Position numbers and translations under genes: made by a program
NCBI GenBank assembly: GCA_944390535.1
Contig: CALXQV010000012.1
Coordinates: 1 to 37,435 of the forward strand
Direction: 5' to 3'
DNA from: an uncultured Clostridia bacterium
GTDB taxonomy: Bacteria > Bacillota > Clostridia > TANB77 > CAG-508
DNA: 37,435 nt
Part shown: in pieces, positions 1-7,825 of the stretch
Numbering within the stretch: position 1 is the stretch's first letter
Layout: the number at the start of each line of letters is the position of its first letter
Notes under the pieces: model-generated
What the model was told of the DNA's origin: nothing
The model's input: the letters and a program-made list of their open reading frames with translations, nothing else
Database searches by the model: none

Positions 1-115
1 TAGTAACTGCTAAACTTATATTCTCTGTAGTTTCCTTTGTCAAATAATTATCTGCTGAATGTACTTCACTAATCTTTCTTGTTATTTTTTCATTACTTGA
101 TATCTTCTTATACAT
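1..115 (-). CDS. N-terminal part of an unrecognised protein (cut by window edge)
   Basis: Thirty-eight residues are visible, beginning MYKKISSNEKITRKISEV and still open at the window edge. The ATG at 115-113 follows a GGAGGTGAAAT ribosome binding site, so this is a real start. The visible part is hydrophilic, rich in Lys, Glu, Ser and Thr, with no Cys, no signal peptide and no membrane segment. It lies 73 bp downstream of the ABC exporter on the same strand, so the two may be co-transcribed. Such a pair could be a peptide and its exporter, but nothing in the visible residues proves this. I do not recognise the family. Confidence 0.6.
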   Translation of the reverse strand, partial: MYKKISSNEKITRKISEVHSADNYLTKETTENISLAVT

Positions 116-188
116 ATTTCACCTCCAAATTACTATTTTATATTATTTTCCTTCCTTTATTTATGGTTAGGTGGTCCTAAATAATTCT

Positions 189-1955
189 CTATTTTAGTTT
201 GCCATAATACATGTCGCTAAATATTCCATTCTTTTCAATTAATTCATCGTATTTACCACTTTCTGCTATATCACCTTTATTTAATACAATAATCCTATCA
301 CAATTCTTTAAAGTGGTTAATCTATGTGCTATTGAAATAATTGTCGTATGATTTTCTAACTGCAATTTTTCTATTTCTGTCTGAATATGTTTTTCAGAGG
401 TATTATCTAATGCTGAAGTTGCTTCATCTAATATTAATATTTTAGGTTTTCGTAAGAAAATTCTTGCTATTGCTATCCTTTGTCTTTGGCCTCCTGATAA
501 ATTATTTCCTCCTTCAGATATAACTGAGTTGAATTTATCTGGTAAACTATTTATATAATCATATATGTATGCCTTTTTAGCTGCTGCCTCAACTTCTTCT
601 AGTGAAACTTCTCTATCGATTCCATAACAAATATTTTCAAAAATGGTTCCTGCTATTAAGAAAGGACTTTGAGGAACTAATGCTATCAATTCAGAAATAT
701 CTTTCCTATTTAAAGAATTTATATTTTTAGAATCTAATATAATTGTTCCATATCCCTTTTCTAATTTGCAAATAGCTTTTATTAAAGATGATTTTCCACA
801 TCCGCTTGGTCCAGCTATTCCTAAAAACATTCCTTTATCTACTGATAAATTGAAATTATTTAAAATTATCTTATTTTTATCTTCATTGTAGTAAAACATT
901 AAATTTTCTATTTTTATGATAGGGTCAATTTCTTTAGATTCCTTTTTCTCTGTTAATTCTGTATATGAAAAATCATTTGGTATTTCAACCATTTTGAAGA
1001 AATCTGTTGCTAAGACTGTACATTCTGATAATTCGTCAAATATCCTATGTAGTTCTTCTAGTGGTTTTATTAATTGGTTAAAACATAAGTAAGCTGTTAA
1101 AACGCTACCCACTGAAATAATATTTTTTGTTGCTAAATATGTTGAAATGCCTATAATTAGTACAGTAAATAAAGCTTCATTAACAAATTTCAAGCAATCG
1201 TAAATAGCCATTGCTTTATGATGTTTCATTTCCTTTTTTCTTAAAAATTCAGATTTATCATTAAATCTATTGCTTTCAAAATTAACACTATCACAAATTC
1301 TTATCACTTCAATACCATTTATTAATTCAACTATCGTTCCATCCATTTGTGACTTGCTTTCTAAAAGTTCTACTCTAATTCCTTTTTGACTACTTATTTG
1401 TTTAAAAACAATAAATATTCCTATTGGTATAACTAACATCATTGGTAAAGCTAGGATAAATGGTAATGTAATGAAAATTGTTATAATTGCTGCTATACTA
1501 TTGAATATTGCTGGAGCAAAATCCATAAATAACAATTTTTCTAATTTTACTGTTCCTTCTAAGCATCTATTCATTCTACCATGTATATTTCCTGTCATAT
1601 TTTCCCTAAAATACGATAATGGTGCCATTAACAATGATTTAATCACCATTCCTCTTGCTTGTTTTTCTGTTCTAGTAGCAGTATCTTCTACCATAACTCT
1701 TCTGATGATTTTTATGATTTCGTTTGCTACATTTACAATCAATATTAAAATTAAAAAAGGAATCACTTTTTTAAATGCAATTTCATTTTGTGTTAATATA
1801 TCATCTGTCAGCCATCCTATTGCTTTAGGTGTTATTTGTGTTAAACCAGCAGATATAATCATTATTGTAACTATAATTCCAAAACTAAGTTTTTGTCTTT
1901 TGTTTAATATTTTATAGAGTTTTTTTAATACATCTTTAATAGAACTGTTTTTCAT
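189..1955 (-). CDS. ABC exporter, fused permease and ATPase
   Basis: A half-transporter of about 588 residues: an N-terminal type I exporter membrane domain (residues about 10-320) followed by an ATP-binding domain. The ATPase has Walker A GPSGCGKSS, a Q-loop (LVPQSPF), the signature LSGGQRQRIAIAR, Walker B ILILDEATSALD and the H-loop SIAHRL, so it looks catalytically complete. It should form a dimer in the cytoplasmic membrane and export a lipid, drug or peptide; the substrate cannot be read from sequence. There is no N-terminal C39 peptidase domain, so it would not itself cut a leader peptide. I chose the ATG at 1955, with AAAGGGG just upstream, over a TTG seven codons earlier. A partial small ORF follows on the same strand. 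Confidence 0.9.
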   Translation of the reverse strand: MKNSSIKDVLKKLYKILNKRQKLSFGIIVTIMIISAGLTQITPKAIGWLTDDILTQNEIAFKKVIPFLILILIVNVANEIIKIIRRVMVEDTATRTEKQARGMVIKSLLMAPLSYFRENMTGNIHGRMNRCLEGTVKLEKLLFMDFAPAIFNSIAAIITIFITLPFILALPMMLVIPIGIFIVFKQISSQKGIRVELLESKSQMDGTIVELINGIEVIRICDSVNFESNRFNDKSEFLRKKEMKHHKAMAIYDCLKFVNEALFTVLIIGISTYLATKNIISVGSVLTAYLCFNQLIKPLEELHRIFDELSECTVLATDFFKMVEIPNDFSYTELTEKKESKEIDPIIKIENLMFYYNEDKNKIILNNFNLSVDKGMFLGIAGPSGCGKSSLIKAICKLEKGYGTIILDSKNINSLNRKDISELIALVPQSPFLIAGTIFENICYGIDREVSLEEVEAAAKKAYIYDYINSLPDKFNSVISEGGNNLSGGQRQRIAIARIFLRKPKILILDEATSALDNTSEKHIQTEIEKLQLENHTTIISIAHRLTTLKNCDRIIVLNKGDIAESGKYDELIEKNGIFSDMYYGKLK

Positions 1956-1985
1956 CAATTTTCCCCTTTTCAACAAATTACATTA

Positions 1986-2014
1986 ATTTTACCATACATT
2001 AAGAAAAAAGTAAA
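1986..2014 (-). promoter_or_regulatory. Promoter for the ABC exporter
   Basis: On the minus strand TTTACT (2014-2009) and TAAAAT (1991-1986) are separated by 17 bp, about 30 bp upstream of the exporter start codon. This is a good sigma-A type match, read by eye only. Confidence 0.5.
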
Positions 2015-2112
2015 CTATTTACATAATATGCAATGACTTCTAGACTGTACTTTACTAAAACATCCCATTTCAATATTCTTCATATTTTTTATCGCTTGTA
2101 AAATATGAAAAC

Positions 2113-2137
2113 TGAGAGAAATGATATATTTCTCTCA
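2113..2137 (-). terminator. Rho-independent terminator after the class A PBP gene
   Basis: A perfect 10-bp stem (TGAGAGAAAT / ATTTCTCTCA) with a 5-nt loop lies 8 bp past the PBP stop codon. On the minus strand it is followed by GTTTTC, a short U tract. Confidence 0.7.
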
Positions 2138-2144
2138 TTCAATA

Positions 2145-4700
2145 TTATTCTATTTCATCACTATTTTCTACTGTAGAAGTATTTGAGGTAGATGTACTTG
2201 TATTTGTACTTGATGTTGTATTTGAAGTATTTGTTGAAGTATTGGTACTTCCTGTACTGTTTGCCGTATTGTTGGCAGTAGAATTTGTTGTACTTGTATT
2301 TGTTGAAGTTGTATGATTGCTATTTGTATTTGTTGTATTCGTACGATTACTATCTAATGTGGTATTTGTTGTTATATTTGTCGAGGTGTTTGTTGTTGGA
2401 ATCTCATTTTCTAAATCTGGATCTAATGTTAAATCATCATTAAATACATTTTGATTACTTTCATTACTCTGTTCATCTTGATTATGCTTTGTTGTAACCT
2501 TGTTTCCAGAATGTTCTGTACAATTATGTGGTTTTGTTCCCCATAAGAAGTATTCTTCATATGTATTTGTGCAACCACTATTAGCAATACCCCCAGAATT
2601 AGCGCAAATTATTTCTGTCTGTATCCAACTAGGTTTTTCAAATGTGGTATTAGCTAATCCAGAATGAATATTTCTCATAACATTTGCCCAGATAATTCCT
2701 GCTGGATTTTGTCTATTAAAATAGATTGTTTCATTTTGATCATATCCAAACCATGTAGCTGCTGTATAGTATGGTGTAAAACCACATAGCCATCTATCGT
2801 AATTTTCATCTGTTGTTCCTGTTTTAGCTGCTACATCTATTCCTGAGATTGAACAATAGGTGGCTGTTCCATTATTTCCCTTAACAGGTTGTGTTAATAT
2901 CTCTTTTAAGATATATGCTACTTGTTCTGAAAATACCCTGTGAGATTTCGCTTTTGCCTCTACAATTGTTTTTCCAGAAGAATTGCTGATTTTCGTATAA
3001 AAGGTTGGTTCTATATATACACCATCATTTGCAATTGTTGCATAAGCTGCTGCCATCTCCAAAGGTGTAATTCCTTTATCTAGTCCTCCTAAGGCCAAAG
3101 ATAGGCTCTCATCTTTTTCTGTTAATGAAGTAATTCCCATATCTTTTAAATAAGAGATAGAAGTTTTAATTCCTATTTGCTCCATCATTTCTACAAAAGG
3201 GATATTTTGAGAAGATTCTACTGCTCTTCTTACTGTTGTTTCTCCTAGATAACCATCATAATTAACAGGACGATAATTTCCTTCAAAAGTTGTTTCTACA
3301 TCTGCATAGATTGTCGCTGCTGTAAATTTCTTCTTGTCAATTCCTGGCGCTAAAACTGCTAAAGGTTTAATAGAAGAACCGGTTTGTCTAGTACTTTGTG
3401 TAGCTCTATTTAGTCCCCTTGCTGTATCCTTTTCTCCTAATCCTCCCACACAAGCTACTACTTGGCCTGTTTGATGATCAATAATTACCATTGCTGCTTG
3501 TGCTGGGTCGCCACCCTCTTTAGATGCAATATGATATTGACGTTTATTGAATTCTGTTTCTGTTTTATCTTGAATATTTGTGTTTTGTGTACTATGAATT
3601 GTTAGACCACCTAAATACAAATAATTTGTAGCAAAATCTTCTGTTATATGTTTCTTATCTGCAATATCTTGAATGATTTCATTGATTAAAGCATCTGTAT
3701 GATAAGAATAAATACCATCACTTGCTTCAACTGTTCCTTGTTTAAAATTTAAGCCCCTTTTTACTTCTGTTTCAGCAACATGATATTCTTCTCCTGTTAT
3801 ATATTCTAACTCTAACATTTTATCTAGTACAGTTATGGTTCTCTTTCTTATTTTTTCTGTATTATCTGTTTCATCATCAAATGGATTATATGAATTTGGA
3901 GAGTTATTAATTCCTGCTAAAAAAGCACATTCTGCTAAGGATAAGTTCTGAACATCCTTGTTAAAATAATACTGACTGCCAGCACCCACACCATATATAT
4001 TTGGTCCAACATATATAACATTTAGGTACATGTCTAATATTTCTTCTTTTGAAAAATAACATTCTAATAAGTATGCCTTCCACCACTCTTTTACTTTTCT
4101 AGAAATGGAACCGCTACTATCTCCTGTTAAATTCTTAACCAATTGTTGCGTAATGGTACTTCCACCAAAAGAAGAATTTCCTATATGTATGACATAATTA
4201 ATTATAGCTGAACCTGTTCTTTTTATGTCCACTCCATGGTGTTTATAATATCTTTCATCTTCAATAGCAACATAGGCATTTTTTAGATTGTCTGGCATAT
4301 TCTCATTTTCAATTTTTATTTTCTTTCTTTCACTGCCAAGTTCTGCAATGACATTGCCATTAGAATCAATGACAACAGAATTTTCATTTGTAAACATATC
4401 TGTTGTTATCTGTTTCCAATTGTGAGCAGAAATACCTAAAATAATGGCTAAAAGGATGATAACAATCATAATGACAGTTAGTATCACTCTTTTTAGTTTC
4501 TTTTTTCTAATTGCTTTTTTATAATCAATATTATTTTCTTCATTTTGGTTTTTACTATGCTTACTTTTCTTAGCTTTATGTTTATTTCTTAATTTCTTTT
4601 TATTTTCTCCCTCTATGAATTTTTCTCGTTCTTCTTTTTCTTTTTGCATTTTTCTCATAGCTCTAGGAAGTTCTTCTTGTTTCTTTTTATGATTAAACAT
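2145..4700 (-). CDS. Class A penicillin-binding protein (glycosyltransferase/transpeptidase)
   Basis: A bifunctional peptidoglycan synthase of 851 residues. A basic, Lys-rich cytoplasmic N terminus (about 1-70) is followed by one membrane anchor (about 71-92). The GT51 domain has the catalytic Glu motif EDERYYKHHGVD and GGSTITQQLVKN. The transpeptidase domain has the Ser nucleophile motif SSIK, then SQN and KTG (AAKTGTTD). The last 90 or so residues are a low-complexity tail of Asn, Thr and Ser, presumably exposed in the wall. The ATG has AAGGAAG 7 nt upstream. It is transcribed alone, divergent from the recombinase gene. PBP1a/PonA family membership is clear; the exact paralogue is not. Confidence 0.95.
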   Translation of the reverse strand: MFNHKKKQEELPRAMRKMQKEKEEREKFIEGENKKKLRNKHKAKKSKHSKNQNEENNIDYKKAIRKKKLKRVILTVIMIVIILLAIILGISAHNWKQITTDMFTNENSVVIDSNGNVIAELGSERKKIKIENENMPDNLKNAYVAIEDERYYKHHGVDIKRTGSAIINYVIHIGNSSFGGSTITQQLVKNLTGDSSGSISRKVKEWWKAYLLECYFSKEEILDMYLNVIYVGPNIYGVGAGSQYYFNKDVQNLSLAECAFLAGINNSPNSYNPFDDETDNTEKIRKRTITVLDKMLELEYITGEEYHVAETEVKRGLNFKQGTVEASDGIYSYHTDALINEIIQDIADKKHITEDFATNYLYLGGLTIHSTQNTNIQDKTETEFNKRQYHIASKEGGDPAQAAMVIIDHQTGQVVACVGGLGEKDTARGLNRATQSTRQTGSSIKPLAVLAPGIDKKKFTAATIYADVETTFEGNYRPVNYDGYLGETTVRRAVESSQNIPFVEMMEQIGIKTSISYLKDMGITSLTEKDESLSLALGGLDKGITPLEMAAAYATIANDGVYIEPTFYTKISNSSGKTIVEAKAKSHRVFSEQVAYILKEILTQPVKGNNGTATYCSISGIDVAAKTGTTDENYDRWLCGFTPYYTAATWFGYDQNETIYFNRQNPAGIIWANVMRNIHSGLANTTFEKPSWIQTEIICANSGGIANSGCTNTYEEYFLWGTKPHNCTEHSGNKVTTKHNQDEQSNESNQNVFNDDLTLDPDLENEIPTTNTSTNITTNTTLDSNRTNTTNTNSNHTTSTNTSTTNSTANNTANSTGSTNTSTNTSNTTSSTNTSTSTSNTSTVENSDEIE

Positions 4701-4737
4701 ATATTCACTTCCTTTATTTTATGATAAATTTATTAAT

Positions 4738-4765
4738 AGTATATCACAATCATTAAAAAAATCAA
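4738..4765 (-). promoter_or_regulatory. Promoter for the class A PBP gene
   Basis: Minus-strand TTGATT (4765-4760), 16-bp spacer, TATACT (4743-4738), about 38 bp before the start codon. The rest of the 293-bp divergent gap up to the recombinase gene is AT-rich. A TATAAT at 4959-4964 is a possible -10 for the recombinase gene, but its -35 is weak. Confidence 0.5.
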
Positions 4766-4993
4766 ATTCTTAAAATTTATTAAATTTCGCCAAACATAAA
4801 ATTACTATTTGATTTTAAGTTTATTATGTAGTATTTCAAAGTAGCATATCATAAACCTAAAATCGATTGATAACAACAAGGTTAAGAAACTTTCATATTA
4901 TACTAAAACTTTGCGCAAAACTTTTTCTTTTTCTATTTCCTTTTTTACTGTATTGAGATATAATACGATATATACTAAGGAGTGTGAAAACAT

Positions 4994-5977
4994 ATGATAA
5001 AAAGAGAAGAAAATCCTGATTATATTAATTCTTTTTTAGATTATAGTGCCACTATTTTAAATAAGTCCCCAAATAGTATTAAAGAATATAATTATGATTT
5101 AATGATGTTTTTTCGATTTATAAAAATTCATTTTCATATGACAAAAGAAACAGATTTCACAAAAATTGAAATTCATGATATTCCCATTGATATTGTAAAA
5201 AAAATTACTTTAGAGGATATTCATGCATTTATTAGCTATATGGCAATAGAACTTAGAAGTAAAGCTGCCACAAGAGCAAGAAAGGTATCTACTATTAGAA
5301 TCTTTTTTAAATATCTTTCACAAAAAGCAAATCTTATAGAGGTTAACCCTGCTCAAAATTTGGAAACACCAAAAGCAGATAAGAGACTTCCTAAATATCT
5401 AAATTTGGAAGAAAGTAAACGATTATTAACTGTAACAGAAAATGAAGATAATCGTAATTATCAAAGAGATTATGCCATTATCACTTTGTTTTTAAATTGT
5501 GGTCTTCGTTTATCTGAATTGGTGGGAATTGATATCAAAGATATTGATTTTAGTGAAGCAAAGTTAAATGTTATAGGTAAAGGAAATAAAGAAAGAACCA
5601 TTTATCTAAATCAAGCTTGTTTAAAAGCGATTGGAGAATATCTACAAGTACGCCCTAAAGAGGGTGTTAAAGTTGATAAGCTAAATTCTCATAAAGCTTT
5701 ATTTCTAAGCGAGCGTCGTGAAAGGATTAGTAAAAGAACTGTTCAATATATTGTAAACAAAGAGTTACAATCTGCTGGACTTGATACCAATAAATATTCT
5801 GTACATAAATTAAGACATACAGCTGCTACTTTAATGTATCAATATGGAAATGTAGATATTAGAGCTTTACAAGTACTTTTAGGACATGAAAGTATTTCTA
5901 CTACTGAAATTTATACACATGTTGATAATTCTCAAGTTAGAAATGCAGTGGAAAGTAATCCATTAGCCAATTTATAG
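4994..5977 (+). CDS. Tyrosine recombinase, XerC/XerD type
   Basis: A site-specific recombinase of 327 residues. The N-terminal SAM-like core-binding domain spans about residues 10-125. The catalytic domain carries the active-site set: Arg in CGLRLSELVG, Lys in GKGNKERT, His and Arg in HKLRHTAATL, the His of LGHESISTTEIY, and the Tyr nucleophile in that last motif. The length fits XerC/XerD, which resolve chromosome dimers at dif; relatives also invert or integrate DNA. AAGGAG lies 11 nt before the ATG. It is a single plus-strand gene with its own terminator and no phage or integron genes beside it, which favours a housekeeping Xer. It is also the only recombinase in this window that could act on the inverted repeats at 28 kb. 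Confidence 0.9.
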   Translation: MIKREENPDYINSFLDYSATILNKSPNSIKEYNYDLMMFFRFIKIHFHMTKETDFTKIEIHDIPIDIVKKITLEDIHAFISYMAIELRSKAATRARKVSTIRIFFKYLSQKANLIEVNPAQNLETPKADKRLPKYLNLEESKRLLTVTENEDNRNYQRDYAIITLFLNCGLRLSELVGIDIKDIDFSEAKLNVIGKGNKERTIYLNQACLKAIGEYLQVRPKEGVKVDKLNSHKALFLSERRERISKRTVQYIVNKELQSAGLDTNKYSVHKLRHTAATLMYQYGNVDIRALQVLLGHESISTTEIYTHVDNSQVRNAVESNPLANL

Positions 5978-6039
5978 TATAGAATAATTTATGTGTAATC
6001 ATTTTAGAGCCAAACACTGTTACTGAATAGAAGAAAATC

Positions 6040-6076
6040 AAGCTTAATGTGTATATAAACATACATTAAGCTTTTT
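6040..6076 (+). terminator. Terminator after the tyrosine recombinase gene
   Basis: An 11-bp perfect stem (AAGCTTAATGT at 6040-6050 with ACATTAAGCTT at 6063-6073) and a 12-nt loop are followed by a T run on the plus strand. It sits between two convergent genes and ends 3 bp before the stop codon of the hydrate dehydratase gene, so it may serve both. Confidence 0.75.
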
Positions 6077-6078
6077 AG

Positions 6079-6978
6079 TTACTTTTCTTGCATTTTTCTA
6101 ATCTTTTTTATTGCTTGCGGAATCATTTCAATTGTATCAGATGCTTTCATACTAATATCTGTATATGTTTCTTGGGCTAATTCTCCTGCCATTCCCGCTA
6201 AATAACTACCTGCTGCAATTATCTTTACATCTGGTTTATGGTAACCTAACATACCAACTAATATGCCTGATAATACATCTCCGCTCCCTGCTGTTGCCAT
6301 TCCAGGACAACCTCTTTCTACAAGATATGTATTTGTACCATCAGTAATGATTGTCGTACTTCCTTTTAACAGTAAGAGAATTTGATAAGTTTTTGCAAAA
6401 TTTCTAGCAATTTCAATTGGATTTTCTTTTATTTTTTCAATCGGTATTTTTGATAATCTCTCAAATTCTTTTAAATGTGGTGTTAAAATAACTTTACATT
6501 TTGTATTTCGCAACATATCCAAGTCCATTTGAGATAAGGTATTTAATCCATCTGCATCAATGATACAAGAAATTTCTTTTGTTCGTAATATATATTCTAA
6601 AATTTTTTCATTATCTTTTCCTGTTCCCCATCCCATTCCAATCGCAATTGCCTTTAATTTTTCTAATGCTTTGTCAATTTCTTCTTTGCAAAATTTCATT
6701 TTTTGTTGTTCATCATTTTCTATCGGAAATACAGTTTGTTCCAGCAAATATGGAGTAATACTATTTTCTATACTCTTAGGAATAATGATTCTAATAACTC
6801 CACAACCTGCTCGTAGTGCTGTGGAACTCATATTGGCTAGTTTCACAGCCCCTGTATATTCTACACATCCTCCCATAATTCCTACATATCCATAGGTTCC
6901 TTTATGACTATCTTTTTCTCTTTCTTTGAAAATTTCTTTCAAATCCTGGTTGGTTATTTTTAAATAATTTGTATTCAT
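6079..6978 (-). CDS. nnrD: ADP-dependent NAD(P)H-hydrate dehydratase
   Basis: Repairs NADHX and NADPHX, the hydrated damage products of NAD(P)H, by ADP-driven dehydration in the cytoplasm. The 299-residue protein is the ribokinase-like YjeF C-terminal domain alone: GTYGYVGIMGG near the N terminus, ILTPHLKEFERL in the middle, and the nucleotide/catalytic loop GMATAGSGDVLSGILVG with the catalytic Asp. The epimerase partner domain (NnrE), often fused at the N terminus, is absent here and is not seen elsewhere in the window. GAAGGAA precedes the ATG. It is followed by the terminator region and is probably monocistronic. Confidence 0.92.
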   Translation of the reverse strand: MNTNYLKITNQDLKEIFKEREKDSHKGTYGYVGIMGGCVEYTGAVKLANMSSTALRAGCGVIRIIIPKSIENSITPYLLEQTVFPIENDEQQKMKFCKEEIDKALEKLKAIAIGMGWGTGKDNEKILEYILRTKEISCIIDADGLNTLSQMDLDMLRNTKCKVILTPHLKEFERLSKIPIEKIKENPIEIARNFAKTYQILLLLKGSTTIITDGTNTYLVERGCPGMATAGSGDVLSGILVGMLGYHKPDVKIIAAGSYLAGMAGELAQETYTDISMKASDTIEMIPQAIKKIRKMQEK

Positions 6979-7042
6979 ATGTTCCTTCTTTTCTATTTTA
7001 GTATTTTGAATTGATAATAAAAATCATTTTTAGGAATGTTTT

Positions 7043-7417
7043 TTATACTATGAAAGATATATATTTTAATATAGCAAAAATGATTTCGATAAAAATGGCC
7101 ACTTGTGCAGTTCCTGCCAAAGTTCCTGTTATGAATCTTCTAATATTTGTTGACTCTCGAATGTTTTTATATTGAATATACCAATCTAAAAACATGATTA
7201 ATAGAAATATAGCAGATATATAAATAGGTATTCGGAACTGAAAAATATATATCAAAATTCCTAATAATTGTCCAACTAATATTCCTGTACATCTACTACA
7301 AATAGGAAATTGCCAACCTTTTATTTTAAAACTTCTATCTTCCCTTTGATGGCAACCACATCGATTTCCTAATCGCATAAAAAATGCCCATGTTTTTATT
7401 TTCGTACTTTTCTTCAT
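7043..7417 (-). CDS. DUF2085 small membrane protein
   Basis: A 124-residue membrane protein with the DUF2085 hallmark CGCHQREDRSF followed by FPICSRCTGILVG, and three or four predicted membrane segments. The Cys/His pattern suggests metal or redox binding, but the family has no assigned function. I set the start at the ATG at 7417-7415, because it overlaps the stop codon of the upstream zinc-ribbon gene as TAATG. That predicts translational coupling. The alternative TTG six codons upstream has no separate ribosome binding site. Confidence 0.8.
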   Translation of the reverse strand: MKKSTKIKTWAFFMRLGNRCGCHQREDRSFKIKGWQFPICSRCTGILVGQLLGILIYIFQFRIPIYISAIFLLIMFLDWYIQYKNIRESTNIRRFITGTLAGTAQVAIFIEIIFAILKYISFIV

Positions 7418-7623
7418 TAAAATCTTCTTCCACAATCATTACAAATATTGGTTGTTTTCGTTTCTGTTGTTGTATCTCCTGTATTGCACATTCCACACAA
7501 GATTCCTGGCCATCCGAATAATAGATACCCGCAACACGCATCTCCTCCATCAAAGCCTTTTGTTTTGGTTTTGGTATCAATAATACTAGATATATTTGTA
7601 CTTCCACAATTTGGACATCTCAT
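7417..7623 (-). CDS. Small zinc-ribbon protein with hydrophobic centre
   Basis: A 68-residue protein with one CxxC pair at the start (MRCPNCGS), a hydrophobic middle (CCGYLLFGWPGILCGMC) and a second pair at the end (CNDCGRRF). The two outer pairs could form one zinc ribbon, with the centre dipping into the membrane. This arrangement recalls LITAF-like membrane zinc domains, but that is only a visual resemblance. AGGAGG sits 9 nt before the ATG. It is coupled by one base to the DUF2085 gene downstream, so the two Cys-rich membrane-associated products probably work together. Confidence 0.75.
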   Translation of the reverse strand: MRCPNCGSTNISSIIDTKTKTKGFDGGDACCGYLLFGWPGILCGMCNTGDTTTETKTTNICNDCGRRF

Positions 7624-7759
7624 AAAAACATTCCTCCTATTTTATACTATCTCTTCTTTTTTATATGTATATATCATAATTTAGGAATTTTATCAATTAA
7701 TATTTTATTAAGTTTTTATACTATACGTATATTATTTTATTAAACTTTATGTAAGCATT

Positions 7760-7795
7760 GATAAAACTGCTCATGATATATTGAACAGTTTTATC
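7760..7795 (-). terminator. Hairpin after the DUF2207 gene
   Basis: A 10-bp perfect stem (GATAAAACTG / CAGTTTTATC) about 30 bp past the DUF2207 stop codon. There is no U tract beyond the T residues inside the 3' arm, so termination efficiency is uncertain. Confidence 0.45.
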
Positions 7796-7825
7796 CTTTA
7801 TATATTTTACGAATTGACACATCTC

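Noticed and set aside
4994..5977. Integrative element built around the tyrosine recombinase
   Set aside because: No excisionase, phage or conjugation genes, and no direct-repeat att sites beside it; a Xer-type housekeeping role is simpler.
7335..7607. Longer ORF overlapping the zinc-ribbon and DUF2085 genes
   Set aside because: Out-of-frame with both Cys-rich genes, which have ribosome binding sites and family motifs; coding here is a shadow.
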